A stretch of DNA of 64,000 nucleotides from Massilia kyonggiensis (GTDB taxonomy: Bacteria > Pseudomonadota > Gammaproteobacteria > Burkholderiales > Burkholderiaceae_D): positions 372,001-436,000 of the forward strand of contig NZ_JANUGY010000004.1 of NCBI RefSeq assembly GCF_024756235.1, given 5' to 3'. Each line of letters starts with the position of its first letter. Positions within the stretch are counted from its first letter, which is position 1. A program made the position numbers and the translations under genes. The notes under the pieces are model-generated. The model did not search any database. It was not told the DNA's origin and saw only the letters and a program-made list of their open reading frames with translations. Shown piece by piece: positions 15,990-24,501 of this stretch.

Positions 15990-16921
15990 CGGCGGCGCAT
16001 GCTGGCGACCATGACGCCGGCCAGGATGACGGCGAAACCGGCCGCGTGGTACAGGTGCGGCGGCTCCTTCAGCAGGGGCCACGCCGCCAGCGTCGCGAAC
16101 AGCGGGATCAGGTACACGGTCAGGCTCGCGCGGGCCGGGCCGGCCGCCGCCACGAGGCGGTCGAAGAAGAAGTAGGCACCCAGGCTCGGCACGACGGCGA
16201 GGAAAGCGAGCGCCGCGTACAGGCGGCCGTCGGCGAAGTCGGCGACGGTGCCGCTGGCCGCTTCGAATGCGGCGAACGGCGCCAGCACGAGCGCACCGCC
16301 GCCGATCAGCGCGGCCAGTTTTACCGTGGACGGCAGCGGCGGCAGCGGCAGGCGCTTGTTGAAGACGGTATACAATGACCAACCGCATGCGGCCAGCACG
16401 ACCCACAGGTCGCCGCTGCCGAATTCCAGCTGGCCCAACGCCGTGACGTCGCCCTTCGACAGCACGACGAGCACGCCGAGGATGGCGAGGAACATGCCGC
16501 CGGCCTGGCGGCGCGACAACGGCGCTTTCCACACCAGCGTTTCGATCAAGGTCACGAGCGCCGGGCACGCGGCGAAGATGATGCCCACGTTGGCCGCGCT
16601 CGTGTGGCGGGCGCCGACATATTGCGGTGCGACAGAAAGGCCCATGCCCAGGCCGGCCAGCAGCAGGATGCGCTGCCAGTTGGCGCGCAATGTCCCACGC
16701 AGCGCCCACAGGCGTGGTCCGCACGACGGCAGCAGGATCAGGAACGCCAGCATCCAGCGCCCGAAGGCGAGAAAGACGGGCGGTATCCCCGCGCCCTGCG
16801 CCCAGCGGGCCACGACGAGGTTCGCTGCGAACAGCGCGGGGGTGATCAGCATGAGCGGCAATTCGGCTGCGAAGGGATCACTCCGGTAGCCGGCGCCCGC
16901 CCGTGACACTGCATTCGACAC
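15986..16921 (-). CDS. EamA/DMT-family transporter
   Basis: Inner membrane exporter of the drug/metabolite transporter superfamily, 311 aa with about ten predicted spans in two EamA repeats (e.g. MLITPALFAANLVVARW and FLAFGRWMLAFLILL in the first, LWVVLAACGWSLYTVFNKR in the second). I chose the GTG giving VSNAVSRAGAG because AGGAG lies six bases upstream; several ATGs further upstream (to 17002) have no ribosome site. Divergent from an Lrp/AsnC regulator, the classic arrangement for amino acid exporters, so an amino acid or analogue is the likely substrate. Confidence 0.85.
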   Translation of the reverse strand: MSNAVSRAGAGYRSDPFAAELPLMLITPALFAANLVVARWAQGAGIPPVFLAFGRWMLAFLILLPSCGPRLWALRGTLRANWQRILLLAGLGMGLSVAPQYVGARHTSAANVGIIFAACPALVTLIETLVWKAPLSRRQAGGMFLAILGVLVVLSKGDVTALGQLEFGSGDLWVVLAACGWSLYTVFNKRLPLPPLPSTVKLAALIGGGALVLAPFAAFEAASGTVADFADGRLYAALAFLAVVPSLGAYFFFDRLVAAAGPARASLTVYLIPLFATLAAWPLLKEPPHLYHAAGFAVILAGVMVASMRRR

Positions 16922-17138
16922 GAGGGCTCCTGAACGAAAAGCGGCGGACGCGGACATTCCCGGGTAAGGCATGCTGCGCCGCAATAAATGGATAAGCGCC
17001 ATGGTAAGGGAGCGTGCGCAGAATGTGCTTCTATTCGATAGCGATAACACGGCTATTTTCGCAAGGGTCTTCTGCAGAAATACCGGATAGAAGATAAAAT
17101 CTCCGGTCTTATACGGAAACCACGAAGGAAGCACTGCG

Positions 17139-17606
17139 ATGAAAGACGGCCAGCTGGACGAGACCGACCGCCAGATCCTGCGTACGCTCAGCCGCGACGG
17201 GCGTATCAGCAACCAGAAACTGGCCGAAACGGTGCACCTGTCGCCGACGCCGTGCTGGCACCGCGTCAAGACGCTGGAGGAAGCCGGCTACATCACGGGC
17301 TATGTCGCGATGCTGGACCAGCGGGCGCTGGGCATGCCGGACACGGTCATCATCGAGGTGACGGTGGACCGCCATGACGACGAGATCTTCAAGGCATTCC
17401 AGGACGCGCTGGCCGACCTGCCGGAAGTGATGGAAGCGTATCTGCTGTCGGGGGAGTACGACTACCTGATCAAGGTGGCCGTGGCGGGGACGGAAGGGTA
17501 CGAGAAATTCCTGCGCCAGAAGCTGTACAAGCTGCCGGGGGTGACGCGGACGCGGTCGACGTTTACGTTGCGGTGCCTGAAACGCACCCCGTCCGTGTCA
17601 CCCTGA
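17139..17606 (+). CDS. Lrp/AsnC family transcriptional regulator
   Basis: Regulator of 155 aa, typical Lrp/AsnC length. N-terminal HTH: LDETDRQILRTLSRDGRISNQKLAETVHLSPTPCWHRVKTLEEAGYI (DNA-binding domain with the SPTPCWHRVK recognition helix), then the RAM ligand-binding domain with EAYLLSGEYDYLIKVAV. Ribosome site GAAGGAAG precedes the ATG. It most likely controls the divergent EamA exporter in response to an amino acid. The 217-base gap contains ATAGC-N9-GCTAT and TTCTGCAGAA palindromes, possible binding sites. An AT-rich leader precedes the gene. Confidence 0.92.
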   Translation: MKDGQLDETDRQILRTLSRDGRISNQKLAETVHLSPTPCWHRVKTLEEAGYITGYVAMLDQRALGMPDTVIIEVTVDRHDDEIFKAFQDALADLPEVMEAYLLSGEYDYLIKVAVAGTEGYEKFLRQKLYKLPGVTRTRSTFTLRCLKRTPSVSP

Positions 17607-17617
17607 GTCATAAAGTC

Positions 17618-18343
17618 CTACTTCTTCTTCAACTCGGTCAGTTCTGCGCGCAGCTTGCTGCGCTCCGCCGTCGACTTGTCGAGCTTCGCGCGCAAATCGT
17701 CGAGCTCGGCCGCGAGGCTGTCGCGCGCGGTCGTCGCGCCCACGAGTTCCATCTCGGCGCGCAGGCGCGCATCCGATTCGGCGGCCATGTCGGCCACCTT
17801 GCGTTCCAGTTCCTGGCGCAACTGCGTCAGCTGCTGTTCCTTGCCGTCGATCGCAAGTTGATCCTTCGCCTTGCTGACGAGGGCATCCATCGCGACCTGG
17901 CGCGCATTCTTGAGTTCCGCGTTCAGGCGCTCGATCGTCTCGTCGCGCTCGGCGATCGCTTCCTCGGACGCCGCCGCTGCGTTCGCCAATTCCTCACGCA
18001 GCGCGTCGCGCTCCCCTTCCAGCGCTTCGCCGGACGAACGCAAGGCTTCGATGTCGGCCTCGTTGCGCTCCAGCGCTTCGCGGTCGCCGGCGCCGGCCTG
18101 TTCCGCGAACTTCAGGGCCCAGTCCGCCAGACCCGCCAGCAATTCCTGCGGCAGCTCGGCCTTGGGAGGGGTCACCGGCTTGACGTTGGCCGCACGCCAC
18201 GCAGCCAGATGCTTGAAGATGGCGTTCGGCGAACCCTCGCCGAGGAAGTCCTGCACCGCTTCGATGGTGACCGCTTCGCCATCTTCCTGCAAACTCTCGG
18301 CTGCGCGTGCAACGTCGTCGAATGTGACTTCTTGGCCTGCCAT
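17618..18343 (-). CDS. KfrA-like DNA-binding coiled-coil protein
   Basis: Protein of 241 aa with an N-terminal KfrA-type DNA-binding domain (EVTFDDVARAAESLQEDGEAVTIEAVQDFLGEGSPNAIFKHLAAW, residues about 4-48) followed by a long, continuous heptad-rich coiled coil (about 90-241: repeated E/R/L/A with AELKNARQVAMDALVSK and QQLTQLRQELERKVADM). KfrA on IncP plasmids autoregulates and helps partitioning; chromosomal relatives are of unknown function. Start chosen at MAGQEVTF with AGGAG ten bases upstream; an in-frame start 72 bases earlier is less likely. No plasmid genes are nearby. Confidence 0.82.
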   Translation of the reverse strand: MAGQEVTFDDVARAAESLQEDGEAVTIEAVQDFLGEGSPNAIFKHLAAWRAANVKPVTPPKAELPQELLAGLADWALKFAEQAGAGDREALERNEADIEALRSSGEALEGERDALREELANAAAASEEAIAERDETIERLNAELKNARQVAMDALVSKAKDQLAIDGKEQQLTQLRQELERKVADMAAESDARLRAEMELVGATTARDSLAAELDDLRAKLDKSTAERSKLRAELTELKKK

Positions 18344-18479
18344 AAGGTGTTGACTCCTGCTTCGTTGGATTTCGGGAGTGCGTATGATACTTCCCGTAGA
18401 GAAATTCGGCAGCAATCAGCGCAAGAGTGTTGCGCGCCGGACGCGCCGGCGGCGAAATCATTTCACAATTGGTAAGGAT

Positions 18480-19808
18480 TCAGCCCGTTTGCGCGACGGG
18501 CACGGCCAGCGGACGGATCTGGTTGCGTCCGCCCTGCTTCGCTTCGTACAGCATGGCGTCGGCGCGCAGGAACAATTCGTTCTCGCTGCGTCCTTCCGGA
18601 TACGCCGCCAGGCCGCCGCTGAACGAGAAGTGGCGCACGTCGCCCGGCTTGACCTCGAACGCGATCGCGCCGAACGTCTGGCGCAGCGCGTCGAGCCGGC
18701 GCCAGCCCTGCTCCAGCGTGCAATCCCAGAACACGACGACGAATTCCTCGCCACCGAAACGGCTCAGCAGGTCGCCCTCTTCCATGCGCGCGGCCAGCGT
18801 CAGCGACAGGCGCTTGATGACGATGTCGCCGAAGTAATGGCCCCAGGTATCGTTGATCGTCTTGAACTTGTCGATGTCGATGACGCCGAAGCACAACGGC
18901 CTGTTTTCCAGCGCGGCACGGCAGATCAGCGCCTGCGCCTTCTGCTGCAGGCCGACCTTGTTGAGCAGGCCCGTCGTGCGGTCCTTGCCGATCAGGTCGC
19001 GGCTGATGCGGATCTTGGCGGCCCGGTTGAGCAGCTGGCGGGCCAGAAGGTCGGGGTCGTCCATCGCGAGCAGCGCGTCGAAGCCGCTGTCGAGGGCGCG
19101 CCGCGCCTGGTCCGGGTCGGCGCGGCGTTGCAGCAAGGTGATCTCGCGCACCGGGTCCGCTTCGATATTCCGTTTGAGCACGCGCACGACGGCTTCCGTC
19201 CGTTCGTATTCCACGTCCGTGATCAGGACCATGTCCGGCTGCAAGTCCTTGACGCGCAGGTGCAGCGTCTGCGGGTCGGTGTGGTAGACGATGTCCAGCC
19301 GCTGCTCCCTCAGGGCAGCCTCGTCCCAGCCAGGTGGCGCGCCCAGCATGGCGACGCGCACGAGATCGCCGCGCTTCTGTTGCACGAACAGGTTGAACAG
19401 CTTGTCGACGAGGACGTCGTTGGCGATGGGCTTTTCGGCGTAGGCGAGGCATTTGCTGTCGACGAGACGTTGCTGCAGCAGGAACCGGCTGCCCTGGCGC
19501 ACGCTCTGCAGGTAGACGTAGCGGTGGTCGTCCGGCAGCCGCTCCAGCAGCTCGCCCAACAGCAGGGTCTTGCGCTTGTCGTGCAGATCGGACTGCATGT
19601 TGTACAGCGCGTCGAGGTCGATCAGGTACAGGCCGTCGCCGGCATCGCGCCGGACAGCGGCCACGAAATCGCTGAGCTCGTGGAAGAAATGGATCTCGAA
19701 ATCGTACTTGTGCGCGTGCAGCAGCAACTCGGCCCGGTTGTCCTTGATGAAGAAGCTGTGCGACAAGAACAGCACATGATTCCTGTACAACGAGATGTCA
19801 CCCGCCAT
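18480..19808 (-). CDS. Diguanylate cyclase with two degenerate receiver-like domains
   Basis: Cytoplasmic protein of 442 aa. C-terminal GGDEF domain with active-type motif RFGGEEF (GGEEF at 352-356) and FGVIDIDKFKTINDTWGH, so it should make c-di-GMP from two GTP. The product-inhibition I-site (RxxD eight residues before the conserved Arg) reads EEGD, lacking the Arg, so feedback inhibition is probably absent. Residues 1-270 look like two CheY-like folds (LYLIDLDAL, MVLITDVEY in phospho-Asp strand positions) without a clear acidic triad. Single gene. Confidence 0.87.
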   Translation of the reverse strand: MAGDISLYRNHVLFLSHSFFIKDNRAELLLHAHKYDFEIHFFHELSDFVAAVRRDAGDGLYLIDLDALYNMQSDLHDKRKTLLLGELLERLPDDHRYVYLQSVRQGSRFLLQQRLVDSKCLAYAEKPIANDVLVDKLFNLFVQQKRGDLVRVAMLGAPPGWDEAALREQRLDIVYHTDPQTLHLRVKDLQPDMVLITDVEYERTEAVVRVLKRNIEADPVREITLLQRRADPDQARRALDSGFDALLAMDDPDLLARQLLNRAAKIRISRDLIGKDRTTGLLNKVGLQQKAQALICRAALENRPLCFGVIDIDKFKTINDTWGHYFGDIVIKRLSLTLAARMEEGDLLSRFGGEEFVVVFWDCTLEQGWRRLDALRQTFGAIAFEVKPGDVRHFSFSGGLAAYPEGRSENELFLRADAMLYEAKQGGRNQIRPLAVPVAQTG

Positions 19809-19884
19809 GTAATACGCGCCTCAAGAAAGTTGACCACGGTAGCGTTGTACCGACCGCCAGCATACCTCCGTTTGCGCCATGCAT

Positions 19885-19907
19885 AAGCCGGAAACCCGGT
19901 TTTTTTT
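19885..19907 (+). terminator. Rho-independent terminator-like hairpin on the plus strand without a plus-strand gene
   Basis: AAGCCGG-AAAC-CCGGTTT forms a seven-pair stem (one G-U) followed directly by a run of T (eight in total). It reads as an intrinsic terminator only on the plus strand, yet both flanking genes are on the minus strand. Confidence 0.45.
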
Positions 19908-19972
19908 GGCTATCTGGCCTTTGTCTGAGTGTTATCAGGAAAATACGTTGCGCGCCGACAAAGAGTTACCGA

Positions 19973-20878
19973 TCAGTCACGCAAGGCAGCCAGGCCGCCC
20001 AGCTTGTCCGGGTTGCGCACGACATAGATCGCGGCGATGCGGCCGTCCTCGATGTGGATCGACGTGATCGCATCCGGCACGCCATTGCGCCAGGTCAGCA
20101 GACCGGGCTCGCCATTGACGGTGATGATGTCGTGGCGCGTATCGGTGCCGGACCACTTGCGTTCGATGCCCGCGACGAGGCGGCCCACGCGGTCGGCGCC
20201 GAACACCTGCCTGACGGTCGTCTTGACCTTGCCGCCGCCGTCGCCCGTGAACGTGGCGTCCGCCGTCAGCAGCGCCTGCACCTGGGCCGGATCGGCCGAG
20301 CGCGCCGCCTGCACGAAACGCCCCAGCAATTCCAGGTGCAGCTCGCGGTTGACGGCGAACCGGGGCCGCTCCGCCCGCACGCGTTCGCGCGCCCGCTGCA
20401 GCACCTTGCGGCACGCCGCTTCCGTCTTGCCGACCATCGCCGCGACTTCCGGATAGTCGAAATCGAAGACCTGGTGCAGCAGGAACACGGCACGCTCCTC
20501 CGGCGCCAGCCGTTCGAGCATCAGCAGGAAGGCCGTCGACAGGTCGCCCGCCGATTCCAGCGCACTTTCGGGAGAGTCCACCGTGTCTTCCACGAGCGGT
20601 TCCGGCAGCCACGGGCCGACGTAATGCTCGCGCTCCGTCATCGCCCCGCGCAGGCGGTCGATGGAGAGCCGCGTGACGACGGTGACGAGCCACGCCTCCG
20701 GCGTACGCGCTTCGACGCTGCCGCCGTTCTGCCAGCGCAGCCAGGCTTCCTGGACGATGTCCTCGGCGTCGGCGCGCACGCCGAGCATGCGATAGGCGAT
20801 CCCGAACAGGCGGGGACGGAGGCGGACGAATTCGTCCAGGGCGGGGTTAATAGCGGCGGTCTGGGTATCCATATCCAT
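19973..20878 (-). CDS. ECF sigma factor, SigJ-like with C-terminal SnoaL-like domain
   Basis: RNA polymerase sigma-70 family protein of 301 aa. Region 2 is clear (FGIAYRMLGVRADAEDIVQEAWLRW) as is region 4 (LAPEERAVFLLHQVFDFDYPEVAAMVGKTEAACRKVL). After it a C-terminal NTF2/SnoaL-like domain of about 110 residues (LLGRFVQAARSADPAQVQALLTADATFTGDGGGKVKT) identifies the ECF41/SigJ type, in which the extension regulates activity instead of an anti-sigma factor. ECF41 genes normally sit beside a carboxymuconolactone decarboxylase-type target; none is here. Two candidate ATGs lie six bases apart (MDMDTQ); I used the first. Confidence 0.88.
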   Translation of the reverse strand: MDMDTQTAAINPALDEFVRLRPRLFGIAYRMLGVRADAEDIVQEAWLRWQNGGSVEARTPEAWLVTVVTRLSIDRLRGAMTEREHYVGPWLPEPLVEDTVDSPESALESAGDLSTAFLLMLERLAPEERAVFLLHQVFDFDYPEVAAMVGKTEAACRKVLQRARERVRAERPRFAVNRELHLELLGRFVQAARSADPAQVQALLTADATFTGDGGGKVKTTVRQVFGADRVGRLVAGIERKWSGTDTRHDIITVNGEPGLLTWRNGVPDAITSIHIEDGRIAAIYVVRNPDKLGGLAALRD

Positions 20879-20953
20879 TAGACGGATGGGGCACGCGTTT
20901 TGTGACCGCCGATTGTACGCGCCGTCAGCGCGCCGCAAATCCTCCCCGGATTG

Positions 20954-21334
20954 TCAGGTTGTCGTCCCGCACTCGGCTTCCTGCCGCGTGCGGGCATGCG
21001 ACTTTCCCGGCCGCACCCGCATCGGTGCGCGCGGCACGTCCAACCGTACCGGGGTGAGCTTGCCGGCATACGGTGGCATGTCAGGATCGATCTCGATCGT
21101 GCTGCCGTCCGGCGGCGCGCCGGCGAGGAACGCGCCGATGGCGATGCGCACGATCGTCCGGTTGCCCGGCTCGGGCTTCATGCTCAGCTTCTTGTTGATA
21201 TAGAGGAACGTACACGACGCCCCGCCGGGCGTGGTGATGTCGACTTTCTTCGGCAGGGAAAACCCGTAACGGCCCGTCGCCCACAGCTTGACGACACAGG
21301 TTCCGTGCTCCAATGACGAAAAAGTAAAGTTCAT
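20954..21334 (-). CDS. Hypothetical protein, small beta-rich domain
   Basis: Predicted soluble protein of 126 aa that I do not recognise. It begins MNFTFSSLEHGTCVVKLWATGRYGFSL, with alternating hydrophobic residues suggesting a beta-sheet domain, and ends in a basic, disordered tail (RVRPGKSHARTRQEAE). No signal peptide. The frame has the GC-rich third positions of its neighbours and an AGGA about nine bases before the ATG, supporting a real gene. It lies between the TonB receptor and the sigma factor on the same strand but with gaps that do not prove an operon. Role unknown. Confidence 0.55.
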   Translation of the reverse strand: MNFTFSSLEHGTCVVKLWATGRYGFSLPKKVDITTPGGASCTFLYINKKLSMKPEPGNRTIVRIAIGAFLAGAPPDGSTIEIDPDMPPYAGKLTPVRLDVPRAPMRVRPGKSHARTRQEAECGTTT

Positions 21335-21367
21335 GCGGCAATCCTAACCGCCGTAACTCATCTGTAC

Positions 21368-21387
21368 GTTTGGAATTTGTACCAAAC
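21368..21387. repeat. Short inverted repeat between hypothetical gene and TonB receptor
   Basis: GTTTGG-N8-CCAAAC is a perfect six-base inverted repeat between the receptor stop and the hypothetical gene start (both on the minus strand). Without a T-run it is more likely an operator or weak terminator. Function unknown. Confidence 0.3.
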
Positions 21388-21415
21388 CGTAACGGATGGA
21401 ACATTCGTTTCCTCT

Positions 21416-23581
21416 TCACATCTTCAGCTCGAGATTCACCCCCACGCGCGTGGCACCCTGCTGCCAGCTGGCCTGGCGCGACAGCCCGCCCGCGTCTTCG
21501 TAGATGCTCTCCGACGCATTGTCCATGCCCAGGATATTGTTGAGCGTGAAGCGCAGTTGCAGCTTCGGGTCGAGCTTCCACGCCGCGTACGCGTCGACGT
21601 CGCGCCGCGTGTGCGCATGCCGCATCTGCGCATCCGACACGCGCACCCAGCCGCCCTGCTGGTAGGCCATGCTCGCGCCGAAGCTGACGCGGTCGCGACG
21701 GTAGTCGAGTCCGACGTTGGCCGATACCGGGGTCTGGCCGTCGAGGCGGTTGTCGGGGCCGGGCACGGTCGACACCTCCGACCAGTTGCGGGTCACGCTC
21801 GCGCGCATGTCGAAGCCGGCCGCGGCCGGGTTGAGCATGCGCAGCGGCAGCTTGACCTCGGCCTCCAGCGAATGCACGCGCGCGTCGCCATCGTTCAGCG
21901 GGCGATAGATCCAGCGGCCGTCCGGGTCGAGGTCGAGGCGCGTGCGGATGTAGTCGCTGATGAGGCGCTGCGTGCCGCTCACGGACACCATCGCACCGTC
22001 CGCCCAGTATTGCTCGAACGCGACGTCGATGCCGTTCGCCAGCTCCGGCTTTAGGCCCGGATTGCCGCTGGAATCGGGGGCGAAGCGGGTGTTCAGCGCG
22101 GACAGGTACCGCCGCGCCGTCAGCTGGTCGACCGTCGGCGCCTTGTACGTGCGCGTGAGCGCGAGACGGACCTGGCGGCCGCTCTTGTCGGGGAATTTGT
22201 ACAGGGTCTGCGCGACAGGGCTCAGCACGTGGCTGCGCGACGTCGTCTCCGGCACGTTGGTCCCCGCGCTTTCGGTCTCCACGCCTTCCCAGCGCCCGCC
22301 CAGGTACATCGACCATTGCTTCGTGATGTTCCACTCGTCCTGCACGTAGCCGGCCAGGCGCGTCACCTGCGGCGTGTACGCCTCGACGACGTGCGTGGCC
22401 GGCGCTCCGTCCTGCCGGTCGATGCGGTCGCGGGAATCCTCGTTGCGCTGGCGGCTCGCATCGATGCCCGTGACGAGCGCATGGCCGTCGAACAGCGAGC
22501 GCGCGAACTTGCCGCGGAAGGACATGCGGCGCGGACGATACACCGTGTCCCAGTCGCGCAGCAGGTGGTGCGCGCGGCCCGCGTCGTAGTAATCCGTGTC
22601 GTTGTCGTTCTCGTCGCGGCTGCGTTCCCCCGACAGGCTGACGTCCAGCTTGCCGCCGGCCACCTTCGCGATCCAGCCGGCCTCGCCGCGCATCATCCAC
22701 TGGTCGCCGGACGTACGGCCCGGCATGTCGATCCAGTCCGGATCGCCGAACGCGCCGACGAGGTTGTCGTTATGCGAGGCGCCCGACCACGCGTGGCTGC
22801 TCGCCTGCAGGCCGGCCGACAGGTTCAGCTCGTTGTCCGCGTCGATCTTCCAGTTCAGGCGCGGGAACAGGACGCCGCCGCGGTAGGCGCCGCCGCCGTC
22901 GTACCGGGTCAGGCGCGACTGCGCCAGCGTACCGTCCGGCAGCGTCAGCCGGTCGGCGCCGCGCGAATGGAAGTCGTTGTGGCCGCCGAACAGCGAACCG
23001 TTCACGAAGTACGACAGGCTGCCTACCTTTTCGCCCCACGTGCCGCTCATCGTGCCGCTTTTCTGCAGGGTCGAGCGTGTCGCGTTCAGGCGCAGGTCGC
23101 GCTGCGGCTTGCTCACGACCTTGCGCAGCACGATGTTGATGGTGCCCGCGATGGCCTGCATCGAATACTCGGCGCTGGCGGCGCGGATCACCTCGATGCG
23201 CTCGATCTGGTCCGGCGTCAGCGCATCCAGCGAAAAGCCCGGCGGCGGACGGTCGCCGTTGACGAGGATCTGCGTGTAGCCGTTGCCGAGCCCGCGCATC
23301 TTGATCGATTTATCCGTCACGGTGACGCCCGGCGCCCGTTTCAGCACGTCGAAGATGTTGTCGTCGCCATACTTACGGATCTCGTCCGCCGACAGGACGG
23401 TCTTGCTGGCCGTGTCGTCGCGGCGCGGATCATAGGTGCTCGCCGTCCCCTTCACTTCCACCTTCTGGATCGGTTTGTCCTGGGTTTTGGTCTTGTCGGC
23501 CGGCGGGGTCGATTGAGCGAATACGGCACCGGGGCAGAACAGTGCGGCGGCGATGGCGAGGCGGAGTGGAGTGGGAGACAT
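21416..23581 (-). CDS. TonB-dependent outer membrane receptor
   Basis: Outer membrane gated transporter of 721 aa, usual family size. Signal peptide MSPTPLRLAIAAALFCPGAVFAQ; plug domain (about 45-160) with EIRKYGDDNIFDVLKRAPGVTV, KIKMRGLG-type motif (IKMRGLGNGYTQILVNG) and IERIEVIRAASAEYSM; then a 22-strand barrel ending in ARVGVNLELKM-like sequence. The last residue is Met, not the usual aromatic. Substrate unknown; the plug resembles siderophore-type receptors, but no siderophore genes are adjacent. The TetR gene lies upstream on the same strand and may regulate it. Confidence 0.92.
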   Translation of the reverse strand: MSPTPLRLAIAAALFCPGAVFAQSTPPADKTKTQDKPIQKVEVKGTASTYDPRRDDTASKTVLSADEIRKYGDDNIFDVLKRAPGVTVTDKSIKMRGLGNGYTQILVNGDRPPPGFSLDALTPDQIERIEVIRAASAEYSMQAIAGTINIVLRKVVSKPQRDLRLNATRSTLQKSGTMSGTWGEKVGSLSYFVNGSLFGGHNDFHSRGADRLTLPDGTLAQSRLTRYDGGGAYRGGVLFPRLNWKIDADNELNLSAGLQASSHAWSGASHNDNLVGAFGDPDWIDMPGRTSGDQWMMRGEAGWIAKVAGGKLDVSLSGERSRDENDNDTDYYDAGRAHHLLRDWDTVYRPRRMSFRGKFARSLFDGHALVTGIDASRQRNEDSRDRIDRQDGAPATHVVEAYTPQVTRLAGYVQDEWNITKQWSMYLGGRWEGVETESAGTNVPETTSRSHVLSPVAQTLYKFPDKSGRQVRLALTRTYKAPTVDQLTARRYLSALNTRFAPDSSGNPGLKPELANGIDVAFEQYWADGAMVSVSGTQRLISDYIRTRLDLDPDGRWIYRPLNDGDARVHSLEAEVKLPLRMLNPAAAGFDMRASVTRNWSEVSTVPGPDNRLDGQTPVSANVGLDYRRDRVSFGASMAYQQGGWVRVSDAQMRHAHTRRDVDAYAAWKLDPKLQLRFTLNNILGMDNASESIYEDAGGLSRQASWQQGATRVGVNLELKM

Positions 23582-23660
23582 CGTGGATGGGCAGAGGATT
23601 GCGTCAATACGCTTGCTGGCGGCAGCGTCCGGGCTAAATTGTTCGGGAGACTAACAAATT

Positions 23661-23689
23661 ATGCTAACCGGAATGGCGGCGTTTGTCAC
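23661..23689 (-). promoter_or_regulatory. Candidate promoter for the TonB receptor gene
   Basis: Minus-strand GTGACA and TAGCAT at 17-base spacing, the -35 overlapping the stop codon of the upstream TetR gene. Match is fair (5/6 and 4/6). A separate promoter would uncouple receptor from regulator. Confidence 0.35.
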
Positions 23690-24327
23690 TTGCGCGGCGC
23701 CGCCTCGAGTCCCGCGAGAATGAGCCGCACACCCTTCTCCAGGAATGCTTCCGGCGGGCCGATCTCGCGCTCCGTCAGCACGCGATTGGCGGCCAGCAGG
23801 GTGAAGCCGTGGACGTGGGCCCATAACAGGCCCAGGACCTCCTTTTCGTCGAGCCCTCCCGGCAGGTCGCCCGACAGCTGGCAGTGGTAGATGATGCGCA
23901 GGAGGATCGCGCGGGTGCGGTCGAGCGCGGGCAGCGGTTCGGCCTTGTCCCACAGCTCGCGGTCGGTGCCGAACATCACCTGGGCGTATGACGGATTGTC
24001 GACGGCGAAGCGGTAATAGCACCTGCAGGCCGCGAGGATCTGGAGGCGCGGGTCGCGCGCATGCCGCGCCGCCGCATCTTCCAGCGCCTGCGCCAGCATG
24101 CCGAAACCGACGTCGCCGATCCGGTTCAGCAATTCCTGCTTCGAGCGGAAGTGCCGGTACGGCGCCATGTGCGAGATGCCTGCCGCGGCCGCGATGTCGC
24201 GGAACGTGATGCTGTTCGGGTTGCGGGTGCGCATCAGCTCGAGGAAGGTCGCGATGATCACGTCGGGCATGCTGCGGCCGCGCCCTTCGCGCTCCGCCAT
24301 CATGGTTGCTCCGCCCGGCTCTTTCAT
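23686..24327 (-). CDS. TetR/AcrR family transcriptional regulator
   Basis: Regulator of 213 aa. HTH: SITFRDIAAAAGISHMAPYRHFRSKQELLNRIGD (recognition helix with the family's P-Y-R-H-F). The C-terminal domain contains YRFAVDNPSYAQVMFG and LWAHVHGFTLLA, typical of TetR proteins with a WHG-type C-terminal domain. Start chosen at MKEPGGATMM with GAGGACAGG upstream; MMAEREG eight codons later also has a GGAG and is possible. The gene is divergent from the pseudopilin operon, whose promoter carries a near-perfect 24-base palindrome, a likely binding site; it is also upstream of the TonB receptor on the same strand. Confidence 0.88.
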   Translation of the reverse strand: MKEPGGATMMAEREGRGRSMPDVIIATFLELMRTRNPNSITFRDIAAAAGISHMAPYRHFRSKQELLNRIGDVGFGMLAQALEDAAARHARDPRLQILAACRCYYRFAVDNPSYAQVMFGTDRELWDKAEPLPALDRTRAILLRIIYHCQLSGDLPGGLDEKEVLGLLWAHVHGFTLLAANRVLTEREIGPPEAFLEKGVRLILAGLEAAPRK

Positions 24328-24460
24328 CCTGTCCTCATCTTCCGCTTTGCGCCATTCTACGCGCAACGCGTAAGGATGACTGAAAAGTGCGAATCGCACG
24401 CATCCGGCCTTCGCGGCGCCGAGGCGCCGGTGTGGCGGGCAGTCCTCATGCACTATTGAT

Positions 24461-24484
24461 TTGACGAAATACGTGTTCCGTCAA
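24461..24484. promoter_or_regulatory. 24-base near-palindromic operator ahead of the pseudopilin operon
   Basis: TTGACG at the left end and CGTCAA at the right end are perfect inverted arms, and inner positions also mirror (20 of 24 bases symmetrical, centre ACGT-like). The element ends two bases before a perfect TATAAT. Size and symmetry are typical of TetR operators, and a TetR gene is divergently encoded 134 bases away. Binding is inference. Confidence 0.5.
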
Positions 24485-24486
24485 GA

Positions 24487-24492
24487 TATAAT
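24487..24492 (+). promoter_or_regulatory. Consensus -10 (TATAAT) directly before the MshQ-like start codon
   Basis: A perfect TATAAT ends nine bases before the ATG of the MshQ-like gene, and no Shine-Dalgarno is visible before that ATG. If this -10 is used the transcript would be nearly leaderless. The upstream TTGACG sits at 20-base spacing, longer than optimal, within the palindromic operator. Confidence 0.45.
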
Positions 24493-24501
24493 CGGCCAGC
24501 C

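Noticed and set aside
14826..16724. Open frame spanning the GH92 3' end and the EamA gene on the minus strand
   Set aside because: No conserved motif; it conflicts with both well-supported genes.
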